From the NCBI RefSeq assembly GCF_000226115.1, contig NC_016459.1, positions 2,031,501 to 2,095,500 of the forward strand: DNA of 64,000 nucleotides. The letters are read 5' to 3'. Numbering within the stretch: the stretch's first letter is position 1; every line of letters starts with the position of its first letter. The translations under genes were made by a program, and so were the position numbers. Positions 13,538 through 23,844 of the stretch are shown piece after piece. Source of the DNA: Thermothielavioides terrestris NRRL 8126 (lineage: Eukaryota > Ascomycota > Sordariomycetes > Sordariales > Chaetomiaceae). The notes under the pieces were generated by a model. It did not search any database. It saw nothing but the letters and a program-made list of their open reading frames with translations, and was not told the DNA's origin.

Positions 13538-13738
13538 GTTCCAACCTCCGACCGATCAATCGCTCCAATCAACCGCCCCGACTAGTCGCCCCGATCAAAG
13601 AACCCAACCGGCCAGTCGCCCCGATCAAGGAACCCGACAGGTGGATTGAATAGTTGAATAGTTAGATGGTTGAGGTGCAAGATACAATGGACTTGCAAGC
13701 TAAGGACAGCTTTTCTGTTTGTTCGTGGGGGGGGCAAT

Positions 13739-14010
13739 TGTTATACGCAGTTGTGGGTCACCTGTGGCCACCTGTGGCCAACTGCGCAAGTGTGGGCCCA
13801 CTGGGCCCACTGGGCCCACTAGGCCCCACAACAGTGCATAGGCCACCTTACGCACAGGCCACTACACTCCTGTATTTAGGCAGGCACTTGCCCGCATTCT
13901 ACACTCTTGCAATACATCCATCTTGCACTCCTCCAAAGCTCCTGCTTGGTTTGAGTGCTCTGCTACCTTGGCTGACGAGGTCGGGTAGCACCCACTTTGT
14001 TCGTATAACA
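13739..14010 (+). repeat. TRIM-A 3' LTR
   Basis: 272 bp, from TGTTATACGCAG to TTCGTATAACA. It contains more GGGCCCACTG repeats intact than the 5' LTR. Confidence 0.9.
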
Positions 14011-14028
14011 ATATCGAAAGCGTCTAAG

Positions 14029-14342
14029 TCTAAGGAGAGAGAGGAAAGCTATTAATATATAGGTAGAAAACTATATTAAAATACCTTAGGTAGTGCGTAT
14101 AGACAATTTATAGTAGAGCTACAATTTGTAGTAGAGCTATAGAGTCTATACGCTATAGGGTAAAACGCAGTTCGCTTTATTAGCGTGTTTTTCCTTATTG
14201 GCAAGTCAACCCCTCCTTCCTAATCTAGAAGTCTACTCGAATCCTATAAATCTACTAACTTAGGAAGTTATATAAGTATATAGTTATGTAACAAGTCTAT
14301 ACGCAAGTTATATAACGGTGGTTAGCGTGCTATGCCGTTATA
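14029..14342. repeat. Partial LTR created by local tandem duplication
   Basis: This LTR lacks its first ~70 bp. It begins at TCTAAGGAGAG, immediately after chromovirus RT sequence ending GCGTCTAAG, and ends normally at GCCGTTATA. The RT sequence following it (14343 on) repeats the RT sequence following the solo LTR (12701-12809). The junction falls on a shared GTCTAAG. A tandem duplication of LTR 3' part plus ~125 bp of RT explains all of this. Confidence 0.75.
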
Positions 14343-15363
14343 TATAGGATTTGTCCTCTAGAAGCTATATAAAGCATATCTCTAGGCGGACATTAAGAAA
14401 TATAAATTCTATACCACTGAGACTAAGTTCCTTAAGTTTATCGTTAATATCGAAGGCGTCTAAGTAGACTTAAAGAAAATTAAGACAGTAGTTTCTTAGA
14501 ACCGACCTACTACTATATAAGGAGTATAAACCTTCCTTAGATTCTACAACTTTTACTACTAATTTATCTATAAGTATAGAAGGATTATATAACCCCTATA
14601 GCGCTTAACTGTTAAAGGAAAACTATTTAAATAGATTAAAGAGTATAAGGAAGCTTTCTAAGAACTTAAAAAGCGAATAACTAATACCCTACTCCTTAAG
14701 TACTACGACCCTACTAAGGAGAGTCGAATTAAAGTCGATATATCTAGCGGAGTTATAGCTAGAGTCTTCTAGTAGAAATACAACGATAGTTAGTACCCTA
14801 TTATATTTTTCTTAAAAACAATATCTAGACTAGAAAGTAATTACCCTATCTATAACAAGGAACTCTTTACTATTGTATATACTATCGAGGAATAGTACCT
14901 AATACTACTTAGTCTCTAATAGTAGTTTAATATCTTACTCAACTACTATATATTGCAATACTTTATATAGAAGAGGCTACTTAATATACAACAAGTAGGA
15001 TAGGCTAAGCTCCTCTCTGCCCTAGATTTTTAAATCGTCTACCAACTTAGTAAGTAGAACGCTATTGCCAACGCCTTGTCCTATAAAGCTAAAGAGCTCG
15101 CTACCTAGAAGGAAGTCTAAGAAGCCTATTATACCTAGACGGTCCTCTATAAGAGCAAACTAGACCTATAGATCCTAGAGGAACTAGAGTTACCGCCTAA
15201 GGAGCCTACTAAATACAATTTATAGTATATAATCTATTAAATCGAAGCTAATAAATCTAAGCTATCTCGCCTATAATGACTTAAAGGATATAAACTAGTA
15301 GATACTATCTTTAAAGTAAACTAGAAAAGTAAAGCCTTAGAGAGCTTCTAAGAGCTTGCCTAC
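14343..15363 (+). pseudogene. RT end and RNase H remnant of G2
   Basis: Reads FVL.KLYKAYL.ADIKKYKFYTTETKFLKFIV, the RT thumb region of Ty3/Gypsy elements. Farther on comes a QKYND.YPIIFFLKTISRLESNYPIYNKELFTIVYTIEE block, which is the RNase H region. Stops are frequent. The frame is cut by TRIM-B at 15364 and continues toward integrase after 15774. Confidence 0.75.
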
Positions 15364-15773
15364 TGTCGCGCATAGTATATAGGGTGCCCCTAGCCTTTGC
15401 AGGGCAAGGATGTCCTTTTGCCCGTTGTGACAGTTATGAGCCCGGTTCGCGCAGTGGTCTTGCATCTCGCCGGCCGTTCCCTGCGCATAGCAGCCACAAC
15501 ACGCAAAGGTCTATGGTTCGAACCACAGTCCGACCGGCTCGGTTTAGACCGTCGACGCCCTAGCGTGCAACGCTGATGGGGACCCTGGTCGGGTTACGGA
15601 AAGCGGAGAGTCTGGGAAAACAGAGACTTGTGCGTTTGGCAGCCCTTATGATTGGTTGTGCGTTTGGCAGCCCTTGTGGTTGACCCCCAAGGTCTGGGGG
15701 GGTGTGTCGCGCATAGTATATAGGGTGCCCCTAGCCTTTGCAGGGCAAGGATGTCCTTTTGCCCGTTGTGACA
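15364..15773 (+). mobile_element. TRIM-B: 410-bp LTR-like element with tRNA-like promoter boxes
   Basis: Identical-length 69-bp direct terminal repeats (15364-15432 and 15705-15773), TGTCGCGC...TTGTGACA, flanked by a perfect 5-bp TSD CCTAC (15359-15363, 15774-15778). A purine tract with seven G precedes the right repeat (about 15693-15704), as expected for a plus-strand LTR element. The 272-bp interior has an A-box-like TCGCGCAGTGG (15447-15457) and a perfect B box GGTTCGAACC (15515-15524). Flanking GAGCCCGG and CCGGCTC could pair like an acceptor stem, but the spacing does not fold into a normal tRNA. A 28-bp unit is present twice (15629-15656, 15657-15684). It is essentially free of RIP. 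It could be a very small TRIM or a tRNA-derived SINE carried between LTR-like repeats. Confidence 0.8.
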
Positions 15774-17537
15774 CCTACTAAAATAATACCAACTAGACTT
15801 TAAGCGACAGTAGCCTCCTACTAAAGGGAGGAAGGCTAACAATTCTATTAGATAGTTACTTATAGACCTACCTATTAGCTAAGATCTATAACCAAATCTC
15901 TATAGCCTACTTAGGTAGGAATAAGATATAAGAGTTAGTCTAAAGACAATACTTCTAGCTAAGGTAAATAGAAGATATCGACAAGTTTATCTAGAATTGC
16001 TAAACCTATTAACGTTCCTATATACTCTACAATAAGCTACTAAGCCTCTTTAAGCCTTTAGAAGTCCCTATAAGACCTTGGCAGTATATTACTATAGACT
16101 TCTATACAATGCTTTAAAATAAATTAGGCTACAACTAAGTCTTCGTTGTAGTAGATCGCTTAGGGAAGTATAGTTACTTACTCTCCTATTATAAGACTAC
16201 TATTGCTAAAGAGATAATATAGCTCTACTATTAATATATTTGATATACTTATAGAGCTCTAGAATCAATTACTTTAGACTAAGGCCCTTAGTTTATCTTA
16301 GTATTCTAGGACAAGTTCTATAAAATCCTTAGAATTAACCTACACCTCTTTTCTTTAGAGTACCTCTAGATAGATAGGTAGACCGAAATTATAAATCAAT
16401 ACCTCGACTAGCGCCTATAAGTATTTATTAACTATTTCTAAGATAATTAGTTAGAATTACTGCCTATAATCGATTTTATTTAAGCTATTTTATTCTATTT
16501 GTCTACTAGCTTCGCTTTATTCGAGGTTAAGACTAGTATACTCCCCTAGATAACCTATAATTAGTAAAAGTATACCTAAGAATTTAGTAGTACTAAAGAT
16601 AAGCTTAATTGTACTAAAGCCTAGGAGATACTCTCTAGAATTAATTCCATTGTCTAATTCGCTAAAGAAAGTATATAGAAAGTCTAAGAAGCCTAAAAGC
16701 GATAAGCGAATAAGTATCAACGACTAGAAGAATTTAAAGTTGACTAAGCGGTCTATATTATAAAGGGCTACTAGTAGATAAACCAACTAAATAACAAGCT
16801 TAATTACCTTATCGCTAGGCCTTTTCTAATTATCGCTAAGAAGGGTTATTCCTATAAGTTAAAGCTACCTAAGATCTAGAAGATATACCTAGTATTTACC
16901 TTAGATCAACTCTAGAAGGTACTAAATAACCTATTACTAGGCTAAGAACCTTAGCCTAAGCTACTGATTAAAGTAGATAGCGAATTAGAATAGTAAGTCG
17001 AAAAGATTCTTATCTCCTAAATATTTAAAGAGAAACTCTAGTACTACGCTAAATAGATTGGTTAAAGTAAGGATCTTAAATAGTATAATACTACTAATTT
17101 TAAAAATATACTATACCGCCTCTAGGAATTCTATATAGTATTCCACTATATAGCTAGACTACTATAACAGTTACTACAATAGCTAAAGGCTTATAAGGAG
17201 AATTACTTTAATAACAAATACCTAGATACTAATCTACTAGTATCTAAAGGACAACGCGACCTAACTTAATCTAGGAGACGTCGTATATATGTATAAACCT
17301 ACTATAAGGTCGTAGGATAACATTTTATCCTAGCTCCCTTATATACCTACTAGCCTAGATACAACGACTTATATAGCTTAGTAGGCTATAGGGCAGATTT
17401 CTAAGTCCTATAGAACTCAATTGTATAGACTTCGTAAAAAATAGGCTTGTAAGCTAATTCTTCTAATTACCAACAGCTAGCAGAGGACTATAACACATCT
17501 ATTGTATAGGTACAACGTTTTTTCGAAGACAGGGTAA
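15774..17537 (+). pseudogene. Integrase and chromodomain remnant of G2
   Basis: Translated through stops, this gives an integrase zinc-finger region (about 15,990-16,050), a core beginning near a PLEVP.RPWQYI-IDFYT block (about 16,060-16,110) with VFVVVDRLGKY (about 16,140-16,175), and toward the end a chromodomain-like string E-VEKIL.S..FK.KL.YY.K..G...L..YN..NFKN (about 16,978-17,112). The chromodomain places the family among chromoviruses. Tryptophans expected in it are TAG, consistent with RIP. The last ~400 bp up to the LTR are more diffuse and end with a G-rich tract. Confidence 0.75.
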
Positions 17538-17923
17538 TATAATAATATAGTACACTAACTACTATTATATAACTTGCGTATAGACTTATTATATAACTAT
17601 ATACCTATATAACTTCCTAAGTTAGTAGATTTATAGGATTTAAGTCGACTTCTAGATTAGGAAGGAGGGGTTAACTTACTAATAAGGAAAAACACGCTAA
17701 TAAGGCGAACTACGTCTTACCCTATAGTGTATAGACTTTGTAGCCCTACTATAAATTGTAGCTCTACTATAAATTGTCTATATATACTACCTAAGGTATT
17801 TTAGTATAGTTTTCTACCTATATATTGATAGTTTTCCTCTCTCTCCTTAGACTTAAAGTCTTCGTCAATCGAAGATCAAGTTAGCTACAAGTCATCTAAT
17901 ACCTGTTTTACCTTGCTATAACA
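17538..17923 (+). repeat. 3' LTR of copy G2
   Basis: 386 bp, plus orientation, starting TATAATAATATAG (RIPed TGTGACGGCATAG) and ending TTGCTATAACA. Confidence 0.9.
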
Positions 17924-18699
17924 GAGGTCGAATCTTAGAATTAAGTCGATAGGGTCTATAGATTAGCCTTAGAAGTCCTTTATAAAGATCAAAGTCTCGA
18001 GTAGTGTCCTTTTAACGCTAAGTTTCTTAGCGATTCGCTTTATATAAGTTCGATTAAAGAAGGTATAACTATTCGCTCTAGAGTTAACAAGTATAATAAT
18101 AGTAATACTAGTTCTATTAATAGCTAATATATAAGGGAAGGAGAGGCTTTAACTACTTATAAGCTATTAAAGGTCTATCTAGGTAACTGCTAACCTAATA
18201 TCTAGCCCTAAACTAGAGTCTACTTTCTTTAAGGCTCTTAGTTTTCTAATTTAATAGTCTTAGTTTTATTTTCTTTAACTAAGCTCGTTATCTTCTCTAG
18301 GTCTACCTCTATTTTCTTAATTATAGCTACAATACGTTTTAGGTACTACGCCTTTATATAACTAGTCTCCTAACAATAGAAGCATTTGCCTTCTTCTTTT
18401 AAGGTATTACGCTCTTTCTAAAAGAGCCTAGAAGATCCTAATTTACCCTTTCCCCTACTAGAACTATCTAGCTAAAGGGTCTTTTCTTTCTTCTTTATAA
18501 AAGCTAATCCTCTATTTAATTGTCTAGATCCTAATTAGTTGGATTTTCTATCTTTCTAGTCCTTCTTAGCTATTTCCTAAAGTAAATAGAACTAATAACT
18601 AAGGTAGGTAAAGTCGTTAAACCTAATATTTAAGTCAACTAGGTCTCTTGCTATCTAGAAATATAGGCTCTAAGAAAGTTGAATATAGAACTCCTCTTT

Positions 18700-18981
18700 C
18701 TATTCGTCTTTAAGCTTCTTAGACTTAGTAGTAAAGTAGACAAACTTAGTAAGGAATTCGCTATAGGGTATAGATCCTATCTTTAAGACTATAAAATCGT
18801 TTTTTATATAGTAGAGCTTAGTAGAGTTAGTATAAAATTCGTCTAGGAAGTCGAACAATTTGTTGAGATTAGTAATTAGTTTAACTATATCTTCTTTAAA
18901 ATAAGGTATAAAAGCCTCTATTGCTTTACTACTAATAAAGGACATTGTATATCTGAATTTTAGGTCCTCTATTAGAAACAA
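18700..18981 (-). pseudogene. Gag capsid remnant of G3
   Basis: A 93-codon open stretch beginning MFLIEDLKFRYTMSFISSKAI and ending KSKKLKDE, the homologue of the stretches in G1, G4, G5 and G6. It is one of the longest surviving open segments of this family because it is poor in codons that RIP turns into stops. Not expected to be functional. Confidence 0.75.
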
Positions 18982-20198
18982 TTTATAGTTCTCTTTAATC
19001 TTCTAGAGTATAGCTACCTTTTAAACTAAATACTTTAAGTCTTTGCTATTAGTAAACTTCTTAAAGTTAGTAATCTTTATAGTTTTTATATAGGCTATAG
19101 GTTTAGAAGTCTTTTTAGTTATTGAGATTAGACAATTAGGATTATATAACTTTATATATATCTTAGTTTATATTAGTTCAATTTAAGTTAAAGGTATAGC
19201 TTAGCCCTATAGATCGATTATATTAGTAATCTTCTTAAGGAGCTCCGTCCTCTCGGCTTCTAATGCTATCTTATTATATAAGAGTACTTCGACTTAGGTA
19301 TATAAAGTAGAAAGTTCTTTAGGGTTAAGGATATTGCTTTGTTCTTACTTAAACTACTAAACTCTTATAAGTAGCACTACTATCGAATTAGCTAGTGCAT
19401 TGTAGGTAACTTATAGGGCTATAACCTATCTAATTGCTATATTGTACTATATAATAATCGATTAGATTATTTTAATAAGATTGTTGCTTTATAACTAATC
19501 GACCTATTTAATATTCAATGGCTAGATCTCTTTAAAAGCGATTAGTTTGTTATCCTAAGAGAAATAGACAATAGCGATATACTTATTTTTAAGCCTTAGA
19601 TAGCATTTAATTAAATCTATCTCCTATTCTTTAGCTAAATACTTAATCTAGCTAATTTAGTTGAAAAACTTAAGAATAAGATTTATAAGTTTATATTCTT
19701 TAATTAAGTTAATAGTCATTTAGATTTAAAAGTTAAACAGAGTTAAATCGCTAATCTTTAATTAAATTTAAGTACCTTAGCTACCTCCTACATTAAACTT
19801 ATAGAGATCTACTAGATTAATCTTCTAAGTGTTCTAGCTCTATTTAGTAGGCCTAGGAGTATAACCTACGTTTTCTATCTCGCGAACTATTATTAGAATT
19901 ATACCTCTTTTAGGACTTCTTTTATTGATCGATATAGTTAAGTCGCCTCAATAAGGTAATTATACTATTTACCGCTAGTCGATTAAAGGTTACTTTGCTA
20001 TTAGCAACCTATTGTACGTTTAACGGTTTGTCCTTAGTGCTAATTAGTTCCTAGCCAACCTGTTGCATTGTACTATTAGCAAGTTAAAGGTTCTATTAGA
20101 GATTTAGGTTCTCTAGCTAACTAAACTAGTCCTATTAAGAAGACTATATTAGATATTATATCACCTTTATAGGCCTATAGTAGTAAGACTTAAAGTAA

Positions 20199-20584
20199 TA
20201 TTACAATAAGGTAAAACAAATGCTAGATAACTTATAGCTAAATTGATCCTCGATTGACAAAGACTTTAAGTCTAAGGAGAGAAAGGAAAACTATCAATAT
20301 ATAGGTAGAAAACTATGTTGAGATACCTTAGGTAGTATATATAAACAATTTATAGTAGAGCTATAATTTGTAGTAGAGCTACAAGGTCTATATACTATAG
20401 GGTAAGACGTAGTTCGCCTTATTAGTATGTTTTTCCTTATTGGCAAGTCAACCCCTCCTTCCTAATCTAGAAGTCGACTTGAATTCTATAAATCTACTAA
20501 CTTAGGAAGTTATATAGGCGTGTAGTTATATAATAGGTCTATACGCAAGTTATATAACAGTGGTTAGCGTACTATACCGTTATA
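20199..20584 (-). repeat. 5' LTR of copy G3
   Basis: 386 bp, plus reading TATTACAATAAGG...ACCGTTATA, with the internal PBS-like sequence just to its left. Confidence 0.9.
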
Positions 20585-22142
20585 GCTAGCCTACCTTAGT
20601 AGAGCACTTCCTTAGACGCTACTCCTTTAATTCGTCTTCCTAGCTTCTATACTATATATTCGCCTCTACTACCGTCGTTATCTAAGGTTAAGGTATATAG
20701 AACGTAAGTAGGCGATTAAGGAACTGCTCCTTTATACGCTTACGCTACTCCTATACAACCTTATAACTTATATCAAAGGCTATATAGGCACCTCTACAGT
20801 TGACGTACTTTGGCTAGTGCCTAGCTAGGTTAGTCTTTATAGAGCACTACGCTTCCTTCTCTTTTACAATATTACTATTGCTATACACTATATAGGTATA
20901 AACTAGATAGTATACCTCCTCCTCTTTATAGAATACCGCCTTATACCCCTATTTTCTATATTTAAAGTATAAGATTGTATACACTATGCTTTTAAAGCGT
21001 TTATAAAGGTAGACTATATAGTTGAATAGAATACTTTAATCGATAAGCCTTATAGCTTCTTTAACTATATAGAGCTCGACTAATATATATATTATCTATA
21101 GCCTTTAACCGCCCTCAGTGCTACCCTACAATATATATAGCCTTATATATATAATCTAGACTTTGTTCTCCCTTACTAGGTCTACTACTAGGCGGCTAAG
21201 GTTATCTCTATACCTCGTTAGAGTAGCTAGCTAAACGCCCTTCGCTAATACTACGAAAGTATAGCGCTTAAGCACTATAGTCGCCCTAAATATAGTAGTA
21301 ACCTATACCTTATTGTCTTTGTCGACGAACTACGCCTAGCGATTCTCTTTAAATATAACTACTACGTTCCCACTCCTTAGCAGCTTCTATACTATAATAG
21401 CGCTACTTCTACTACGTCCTATAGTCGCTTATATCGTAGCTATAGCTATATTGATAGCCTAGACTATATCCTCTATACTCCTATTAACAATATCTATAGG
21501 CGCCTACCCAAGGTCGACTATAAGCTTATAGAATAGCTTCTTTAATATATACTATATATAGCTCTTAAATAGCTAAGACGCCAACGTCGTAGCTATACTC
21601 TACCCTACTACCTAGGCCTAAGTCCTTGTCTAAGCACCCTTAACGCCTACTTATAGCCTAATCTTATTCTTTATCTATATAACCTCCTCTTTTATATAGT
21701 CGACATTCTTATATAGCTCGTATATATTATAGGGGCAGTTTAGCTTATCTTAGAACACCTTATAGTAGTATATATATATAATAGCTTATATATATAGTTA
21801 TATCTCTAGTGACACTAAGGCATAGAATTCTTATAAAAGCCTTGATCTTCTATTGCTAACGCTTTTAATATATATATTTTAATCGTTTATAGCTTCTATA
21901 GAAGGGAGCCTAAGTCTTCGGTCGCGTTGGTTAGGGTACTTACGTACATTAGCTATAGTGTCGCAACTCGCAACGCTTACTATTAGGTCACCGCCATCGC
22001 CACTACGACCTACGTAGCCGCTATGCCCCCTCTACGATATTGTAGACAGGGGTAACTAGGTACGCTAAAAACGTTCACATTGTCGAATTCGATTTTAGCT
22101 CAACGGTTCTTTCGCAATTGGCGTTCAAGTATAAAGAAGCTC
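20585..22142 (-). mobile_element. LINE copy L2, 5' part only, RIPed
   Basis: Reverse complement matches L1 from about 6,726 to 8,277: the 5' untranslated region and most of ORF1. The 5' end (reading leftward from 22142: GAGCTTCTTTATAC) abuts chromovirus copy G4. The 3' two thirds lie left of the window, displaced by the G3/G2/G1 stack inserted at 20584/20585. All frames are interrupted. Confidence 0.85.
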
Positions 22143-23445
22143 TATACAAAGACTTACTAGGTATATCTTCTAAATATTAAGAAACTTTAGCTTATAGAAA
22201 TGTCCTTTCTTAGCAATAATTAGAAAAAGCTTAGTAATAGAGTAGTTAAGCTTGTTACTTAGTCGGTTTATCTACTAGTGGCCCTTTATACTATAGACCT
22301 TCTAACTAACTTTAAACTCCTCTAGCTATTAGTACTTATCCACTTATCGCTTTTAGGCTTCCTAGGCTTTCTATATACTTTCTTTAGCGAATTAGATAAT
22401 AGAATTAACTTAAGAGAGTATCTTCTAGGCTTTAATATAGTTAAGCTTGTCTTTAGCACTATTAAATTCCTAAGTACGCTCTTACCAATTGTAGATTATC
22501 TAGGGGAATATTCCTATCTTGACCTTAAATAGGGTAAAGCTAGTAGTTAAGTAGAGTAAAATAGCTTAAGTAAAATCTATTATAGATAGTAGTTCTAACT
22601 AATTATCTTAGAAGTAATTAATAAATAGATATAGGCGTTAGTTGAGGTATTGATTTATAATTTCGATTTGTCTATCTGTCTAAGGGTACTCTAAAGAAGA
22701 GAGGTATAGATTAATTCTAAAGATCCTATAGAACTTATCCTAGAATACTAAGATAAACTAAGGACCCTTGTCTAAAGTAATTGATTCTAGGGCACTATAA
22801 GTCTATTAGATATATTAGTAGTAGAGTTATACTATTTCTTTAGTATTAGTAGTCTTATAATAGGGGAGTAAATAGCTATACTTCCTTAAATAGTCTACTA
22901 TAATAAAGACTTAGTTATAGCCTAACTTATCTTAGAGTATTATATAGAAATCTATAGTAATATACTACTAAGGTCTTATAGGGACTTCTAAAAGCTTAAA
23001 GAGGCCTAGGAGCTTATTACGAAGTATATAGGAACGTTGGTAGATATAGCAATTCTAGATAAACCTATCGATATCTCCTATTTACCTTAGCTAGAAGTAT
23101 TATCTCTAGACTAACTTATATATCTTATTTCTATCTAAGTAGGCTATTAATATCTAGTTATAGATCTTAGCTAGTAAATAGGTCTATAGGTAGCTATCTA
23201 GTAGGACTATTAGCCTCCTTCTCTTTAGTAGAAGGCTACTATCGCTTAATGTCTAGTCGATATTGTTTTAGTAGACGAGCTCTTAGAAGCTCTCTAGAGC
23301 CTCGCTCTCTTAGTTTACTTTAAAGATAATATCTATTAGTTTATATTCTTTAAGTCGTTATAGTTAAAATAGCTTAGATTTATTAGTCTCAATTTAATAG
23401 ATTATATACTATAAGTTATATTTAGTAAGCTCTTTAGGTAGCAAC
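22143..23445 (-). mobile_element. Chromovirus copy G4, left piece (integrase/RNase H part)
   Basis: Minus-strand sequence matching about 34,240-35,526 of G6, the integrase-side part of pol. It is cut on the left by LINE L2 and on the right by copy G5. Stops are frequent and no open frame of note remains. The likely other half is 43610-46478. Confidence 0.8.
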
Positions 23446-23831
23446 TATAATAGTATAGTACGCTAACCACTGTTATATAACTTATATACAGACTTGTTAC
23501 GTAACTACACGCCTATATAGCTTCCTAAGTTGGTAGATTTATAGGATTCAAGTCGACTTCTAAATTAGGAAGGAGGGGTTGACTTGCTAATAAGGAAAAA
23601 CGCGCTAATAAGGCGAACCGCGTCTTACCCTATAGTATATAGACTTTGTAGCCCTATTGCAAATTGTAGCTCTACTATAAACTGTCTATATATACTACCT
23701 AAGGTATTTTAGTACGGTTTTCTATATATATATTGATAGTTTTCCTCTCTCTCTTTAGACTTAAAGTCTTTGTTAATCGAGGATCAATTTAGCTATAAGT
23801 CATTTAGTACTTGTTTTACCTTATTATAACA
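23446..23831 (+). repeat. 5' LTR of copy G5
   Basis: 386 bp, TATAATAGTATAG...TTATTATAACA. A TATA-like run (about 23,722-23,734) lies ~25-33 nt before AGACTTAAAGT (23757-23767), a plausible transcription start for R. Confidence 0.9.
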
Positions 23832-23833
23832 TT

Positions 23834-23844
23834 ACTTTAAGTCT
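23834..23844 (+). other. Probable self-priming PBS of G5
   Basis: ACTTTAAGTCT, two bases after the 5' LTR, is the exact complement of AGACTTAAAGT inside the LTR (23757-23767). No TGG-type tRNA PBS is present. This matches the self-primed Tf1/sushi-type chromoviruses, whose transcript 5' end anneals to the PBS over about 11 nt. Inference, as the match also rests on a near-palindromic sequence. Confidence 0.5.

Larger units (their letters stand above)
12810..14010 (+). mobile_element. TRIM-A: small non-autonomous LTR retrotransposon, 1,201 bp
   Basis: Two 272-bp LTRs (12810-13081, 13739-14010), each TGTTA...AACA, flank a 657-bp GC-rich interior without a credible gene. TSD ATATC is perfect (12805-12809 and 14011-14015). 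Two bases after the 5' LTR is a 25-bp primer-binding site (13084-13108), and an eight-G tract in GT(G8)C (13727-13734) precedes the 3' LTR. The interior holds three ~60-bp tandem units (13358-13537) and a ~30-bp unit twice (about 13583-13640). These are the hallmarks of terminal-repeat retrotransposons in miniature. It must be mobilised by proteins of an element not seen here. Unlike its surroundings it is barely RIPed; the 5' LTR shows a few G-to-A/C-to-T differences from the 3' LTR. Confidence 0.9.
6182..17923 (+). mobile_element. Chromovirus copy G2 (Ty3/Gypsy), RIPed, split by later insertions
   Basis: Plus-strand chromovirus whose 5' half lies left of the window. Visible pieces are reverse transcriptase (6182-6705), the RT continuation (12701-12809, again 14343-14500), RNase H (about 14,500-15,000), integrase (about 15,950-16,900), a chromodomain remnant (about 16,978-17,112) and the 3' LTR (17538-17923). 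The RT active site is readable near 6,645 as YIDN, a RIPed YIDD. Later arrivals inside it are G1, LINE L1, a solo LTR with a local duplication, and two small LTR elements. A purine tract (17525-17537, with AGGG) sits before the 3' LTR. G2 is itself inserted in minus-strand copy G3, which resumes at 17924. Confidence 0.9.
17924..20584 (-). mobile_element. Chromovirus copy G3, gag end and 5' LTR only
   Basis: Minus-strand copy interrupted by G2. The visible part corresponds to about 37,868-40,523 of G6: protease/zinc-knuckle region, gag remnant (18700-18981), then the 5' LTR 20199-20584. The remaining pol and 3' LTR lie outside the window. The flank on its right (20585 on) is LINE sequence, so G3 is inserted in L2. 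Confidence 0.85.

Noticed and set aside
13666..14055. 129-codon plus-strand open stretch
   Set aside because: Runs from the TRIM-A interior through its 3' LTR into LTR sequence; not a gene.
15437..15541. Functional tRNA gene inside TRIM-B
   Set aside because: A and B boxes and pairing flanks exist, but arm spacing and the region before the 3' flank do not make a proper cloverleaf, and it sits between terminal repeats with a TSD.
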